A stretch of DNA of 7,595 bases from positions 1 to 7,595 of the forward strand of contig JAWVZB010000132.1 of the NCBI GenBank assembly GCA_033722375.1, given 5' to 3'. Within the stretch, counting starts at the first letter, position 1. Each line of letters begins with the position of its first letter. Source of the DNA: JAWVZB01 sp033722375. GTDB lineage: Bacteria > Actinomycetota > Nitriliruptoria > Nitriliruptorales > Nitriliruptoraceae. The notes beneath the pieces were generated by a model. The model did no database searches and had not been told where the DNA came from. It saw only the letters and a program-made list of their open reading frames with translations. Below are positions 5,978-7,595 of the stretch, one piece after another. Both the position numbers and the translations under genes were made by a program.

Positions 5978-7276
5978 CTACTGCCCCTGAGCGTCCCGCG
6001 TGTGGGCCCGCAGGATCAATCGTTGGGCCTGGTCGTAGGTGACGTAGTTCCAGAGCCAGCTCAGGAACACCCAGATCCGGTTGCGGAACCCGACGAGGTA
6101 GAACAGGTGCAGGAAGAGCCACGACAGCCACGCCAGGAACCCCTCGATCCGGACCCCGGCCGGGAACTCCACGACCGCGTCGTTCCTGCCGATCGTGGCC
6201 ATCGTGCCCTTGTCCCGGTACCGGAACGGCTCGAGCGGCCGGCCGTCGACGAGCGCGTGGAGCTGTCTGGCGACGTGCTTCCCCTGCTGGATCGCGACCG
6301 GCGCGAGCTGCGGGAGCGGTTCGCCGTCCGCGTCACGGGCCAGGGCCATGTCGCCGATCACGAAGACGTCGTCGAACCCTTCCGGCCGCAAGGTGGGGTC
6401 CACCTCGACGCGACCGCCCTTGCCCTGCGCCAGCCCGAGGACCCCGGCGAGTGGGGCGGCCTCGACGCCGGCGGTCCAGATCAGCGTGTTGGTGGCCAGC
6501 TCCCCGCCGCCCTCGAAGACGACGCGGTCCGCCTCGACGCGCTCGATCGCGGTCCCGAGCCGGACCTCCACCCCTCGCTCCTCGAGCTCCGTCTTGGTGT
6601 AGCGCTGGGACGGCTCGCTGTACGGCGGCAGCACGGCGTCCAGCATCTCGACGAGCACGACCCGCACCTGGTCGTGGGGCAGATGCGGGTGGTCGCGCCG
6701 CAGGACCCGGAACAGCTCGGTCAACGCCCCGGCCAGCTCCACCCCGGTCGGCCCGCCGCCGGCCACGACGAAGGTGAGGAGGCCGTCACCGATGCGCTCC
6801 GGGGCGGCCGAGGCCCGCTCGAAGCAGGCCAGCAGGTGGTTGCGGATCGTCAGCGACTCCGACAGGGACTTGAGCGGAAAGGCGTGCTCGGCGACCCCGT
6901 CGATGCCGTAGTCGCTCGTGACCGCGCCGGCGGCGAGGACGGCGACGTCGTAGTCGAGCACGGTGCCGTCGTCGAGCTCGATGCGGCGCTGCTCGAGATC
7001 GGCTCCCGCCACGGTCCCCATCCGCACGTCGACGGGCGACGCCTGCGACCGGAACCGGCTGCGACCGAAGATCTTGCGGAGGTTGTGACCGATGTCCTGC
7101 GGTTGCAGCCCGGCCGTCGCGACCTGGTACAGCAGCGGCTGGAAGGTGTGGTAGTTGTGCCGGTCCACGAGGGTGACCGCGACCGGCGGATCGGGGTGGC
7201 TGGACGCGAGCTTGCGGGCCGCCGTCAGCCCACCGAAGCCCCCACCGACGATCACGACCTTCGTCGCGTCACCCAC
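5978..7276 (-). CDS. ndh: Type II NADH dehydrogenase (NADH:quinone oxidoreductase)
   Basis: A 432-residue single-subunit flavoprotein that passes electrons from NADH to membrane quinone without pumping protons. The FAD-binding GGGFGG is at 11-16, with an acidic residue (D38) at the end of the second strand. NYHTFQPLLYQVATAGL (41-57) is highly characteristic of NDH-2. The NADH-binding Rossmann motif is VAGGGPTGVELAG (171-183). IWTAGV (266-271) and VFVIGDM (304-310) belong to the flavin site, and APVAIQQGKHVA (325-336) carries the AQxAxQxG-like quinone-site motif. The C-terminus (380-421) is rich in Trp, Leu and Phe with basic residues, the amphipathic membrane anchor of the family. I chose GTG at 7276 because GAGGAGGAGG lies six bases upstream and the FAD motif then starts at residue 11; the upstream 27 in-frame codons are unlike the family. 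It lies 169 bases downstream of pilT. A sulfide:quinone reductase is less likely, since the cysteines expected for that activity are missing. Confidence 0.94.
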   Translation of the reverse strand: MGDATKVVIVGGGFGGLTAARKLASSHPDPPVAVTLVDRHNYHTFQPLLYQVATAGLQPQDIGHNLRKIFGRSRFRSQASPVDVRMGTVAGADLEQRRIELDDGTVLDYDVAVLAAGAVTSDYGIDGVAEHAFPLKSLSESLTIRNHLLACFERASAAPERIGDGLLTFVVAGGGPTGVELAGALTELFRVLRRDHPHLPHDQVRVVLVEMLDAVLPPYSEPSQRYTKTELEERGVEVRLGTAIERVEADRVVFEGGGELATNTLIWTAGVEAAPLAGVLGLAQGKGGRVEVDPTLRPEGFDDVFVIGDMALARDADGEPLPQLAPVAIQQGKHVARQLHALVDGRPLEPFRYRDKGTMATIGRNDAVVEFPAGVRIEGFLAWLSWLFLHLFYLVGFRNRIWVFLSWLWNYVTYDQAQRLILRAHTRDAQGQ

Positions 7277-7282
7277 TGCGGG

Positions 7283-7292
7283 CCTCCTCCTC
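7283..7292 (-). promoter_or_regulatory. Ribosome binding site of ndh
   Basis: GAGGAGGAGG on the minus strand with a six-base spacer to GTG 7276. It is the strongest Shine-Dalgarno sequence in the window and settles the ndh start codon. Confidence 0.8.
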
Positions 7293-7404
7293 GGGCTGGT
7301 CTCACCCAACCGTGACTGTCGTCCCCCGTTGCGCACCCGCCCCGTCCATGCGCACACACCGGAGGCCGGATGGGAGTACCCCGGCTGCGCGTCGCGAACC
7401 GGAG

Positions 7405-7440
7405 CGAGCCGACGGGGGGCTCGGTCCTGACCCGAGTCCC
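7405..7440 (-). terminator. Overlapping stem-loops after pilT, possible terminator
   Basis: Two mutually exclusive hairpins share a middle arm. GGGCTCGG (7417-7424) pairs with CCGAG plus CCC (7432-7440, one bulged base). Part of the same arm, GGCTCG (7418-7423), can instead pair with CGAGCC (7405-7410). They begin a few bases after the pilT stop on the minus strand. There is no T-tract. The rest of the 169-base gap up to ndh shows no gene and no clear promoter hexamers. Confidence 0.35.
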
Positions 7441-7445
7441 TCGCG

Positions 7446-7595
7446 TCAGGAGGCGAGTCCTGCGGCGCGGAGGGCGACGCGGAAGTCGTGGGGGTTGGTC
7501 GACGCGGCCAGTGCGTCGCGCAGGTTGACCTCGTTCTCCTTGAAGAGCTGGAGCAGGTGCTGGTCGAAGGTCTGCATCCCGTAGTACTGGCCCTC
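7446..7595 (-). CDS. pilT: Type IV pilus retraction ATPase PilT, C-terminal end (runs off the right edge)
   Basis: Only the last 49 codons and the TGA stop are in the window. The residues GMQTFDQHLLQLF, then RDALAASTNPHDFRVAL, match the conserved C-terminus of PilT-type secretion ATPases: a MQTFDQ(S/H)L helix followed by an ALxxxxNPxDF motif. PilT is the cytoplasmic hexameric ATPase that drives pilus retraction and twitching motility. The Walker A and B regions lie outside the window, so separation from the PilU or PilB relatives rests on this tail alone; the ASNP-DF-like ending favours PilT/PilU. The gene's other pilus partners, if present, would be to the right. Confidence 0.85.
   Translation of the reverse strand, partial: EGQYYGMQTFDQHLLQLFKENEVNLRDALAASTNPHDFRVALRAAGLAS

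Noticed and set aside
1060..6042. A 1660-codon open frame on the plus strand
   Set aside because: It runs antisense across the HD-GYP, methyltransferase and pcnA genes, is rich in R/G/D/P/H/E low-complexity stretches and shows no domain motif. Long antisense frames are expected opposite GC-rich coding sequence, and the minus strand carries clear family motifs throughout.
5966..7315. A 449-codon plus-strand frame opposite ndh
   Set aside because: Composition artefact opposite a well-supported NDH-2 gene; no recognisable motif and no credible ribosome binding site.
1..7595. CRISPR arrays, tRNA/rRNA genes, insertion sequences, long direct repeats, prophage or defence genes
   Set aside because: None seen on either strand. 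Genes are tightly packed and every gap is under 200 bases.

Overview
This strongly GC-rich window reads like a chromosomal segment of an actinobacterium. Support comes from G/C-rich third codon positions, GTG/TTG starts, AGGAG-type ribosome binding sites, a nickel superoxide dismutase, and an actinobacterial-type HD-domain tRNA nucleotidyltransferase. The PilT-like gene at the right edge suggests a pilus-bearing deep lineage such as Nitriliruptoria or Acidimicrobiia; that placement is a guess from gene content, not a measured phylogeny.

Layout, left to right. (1) The 5' end of sodN (Ni-superoxide dismutase) runs leftward off the window, with its nickel-hook motif visible. It has no complete open frame in the window and is easy to miss. 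(2) Divergent from it is sodX, a small S26-type peptidase that presumably removes the SodN propeptide. (3) Tail-to-tail with sodX begins a leftward block: a 933-residue membrane protein with a degenerate GGDEF domain and an intact HD-GYP domain, then a class I SAM-dependent methyltransferase, then the CCA-adding enzyme/poly(A) polymerase (pcnA), then a type II NADH dehydrogenase (ndh), and finally the 3' end of pilT. Transcription order is the reverse: pilT, ndh, pcnA, methyltransferase, HD-GYP protein.

Functional themes are oxidative-stress defence (sodN/sodX), cyclic-di-GMP turnover (HD-GYP protein), tRNA 3'-end maturation (pcnA), respiratory NADH oxidation (ndh) and twitching motility (pilT). 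pcnA and the methyltransferase are 38 bp apart and probably co-transcribed. Stem-loops lie between methyltransferase and HD-GYP, between ndh and pcnA, and between pilT and ndh. None has a T-tract, so transcription-unit boundaries are uncertain.

Most of the window is ordinary housekeeping sequence. The best candidate for something less described is the HD-GYP protein. It appears to contain two related multi-pass membrane modules, each followed by a c-di-GMP domain. The GGDEF domain has lost its catalytic signature (GPDAF) but kept an exactly spaced inhibitory-site RxxD, so it looks like a c-di-GMP sensor fused to a phosphodiesterase. Very long antisense open frames, including one of 1660 codons, are judged to be composition artefacts.
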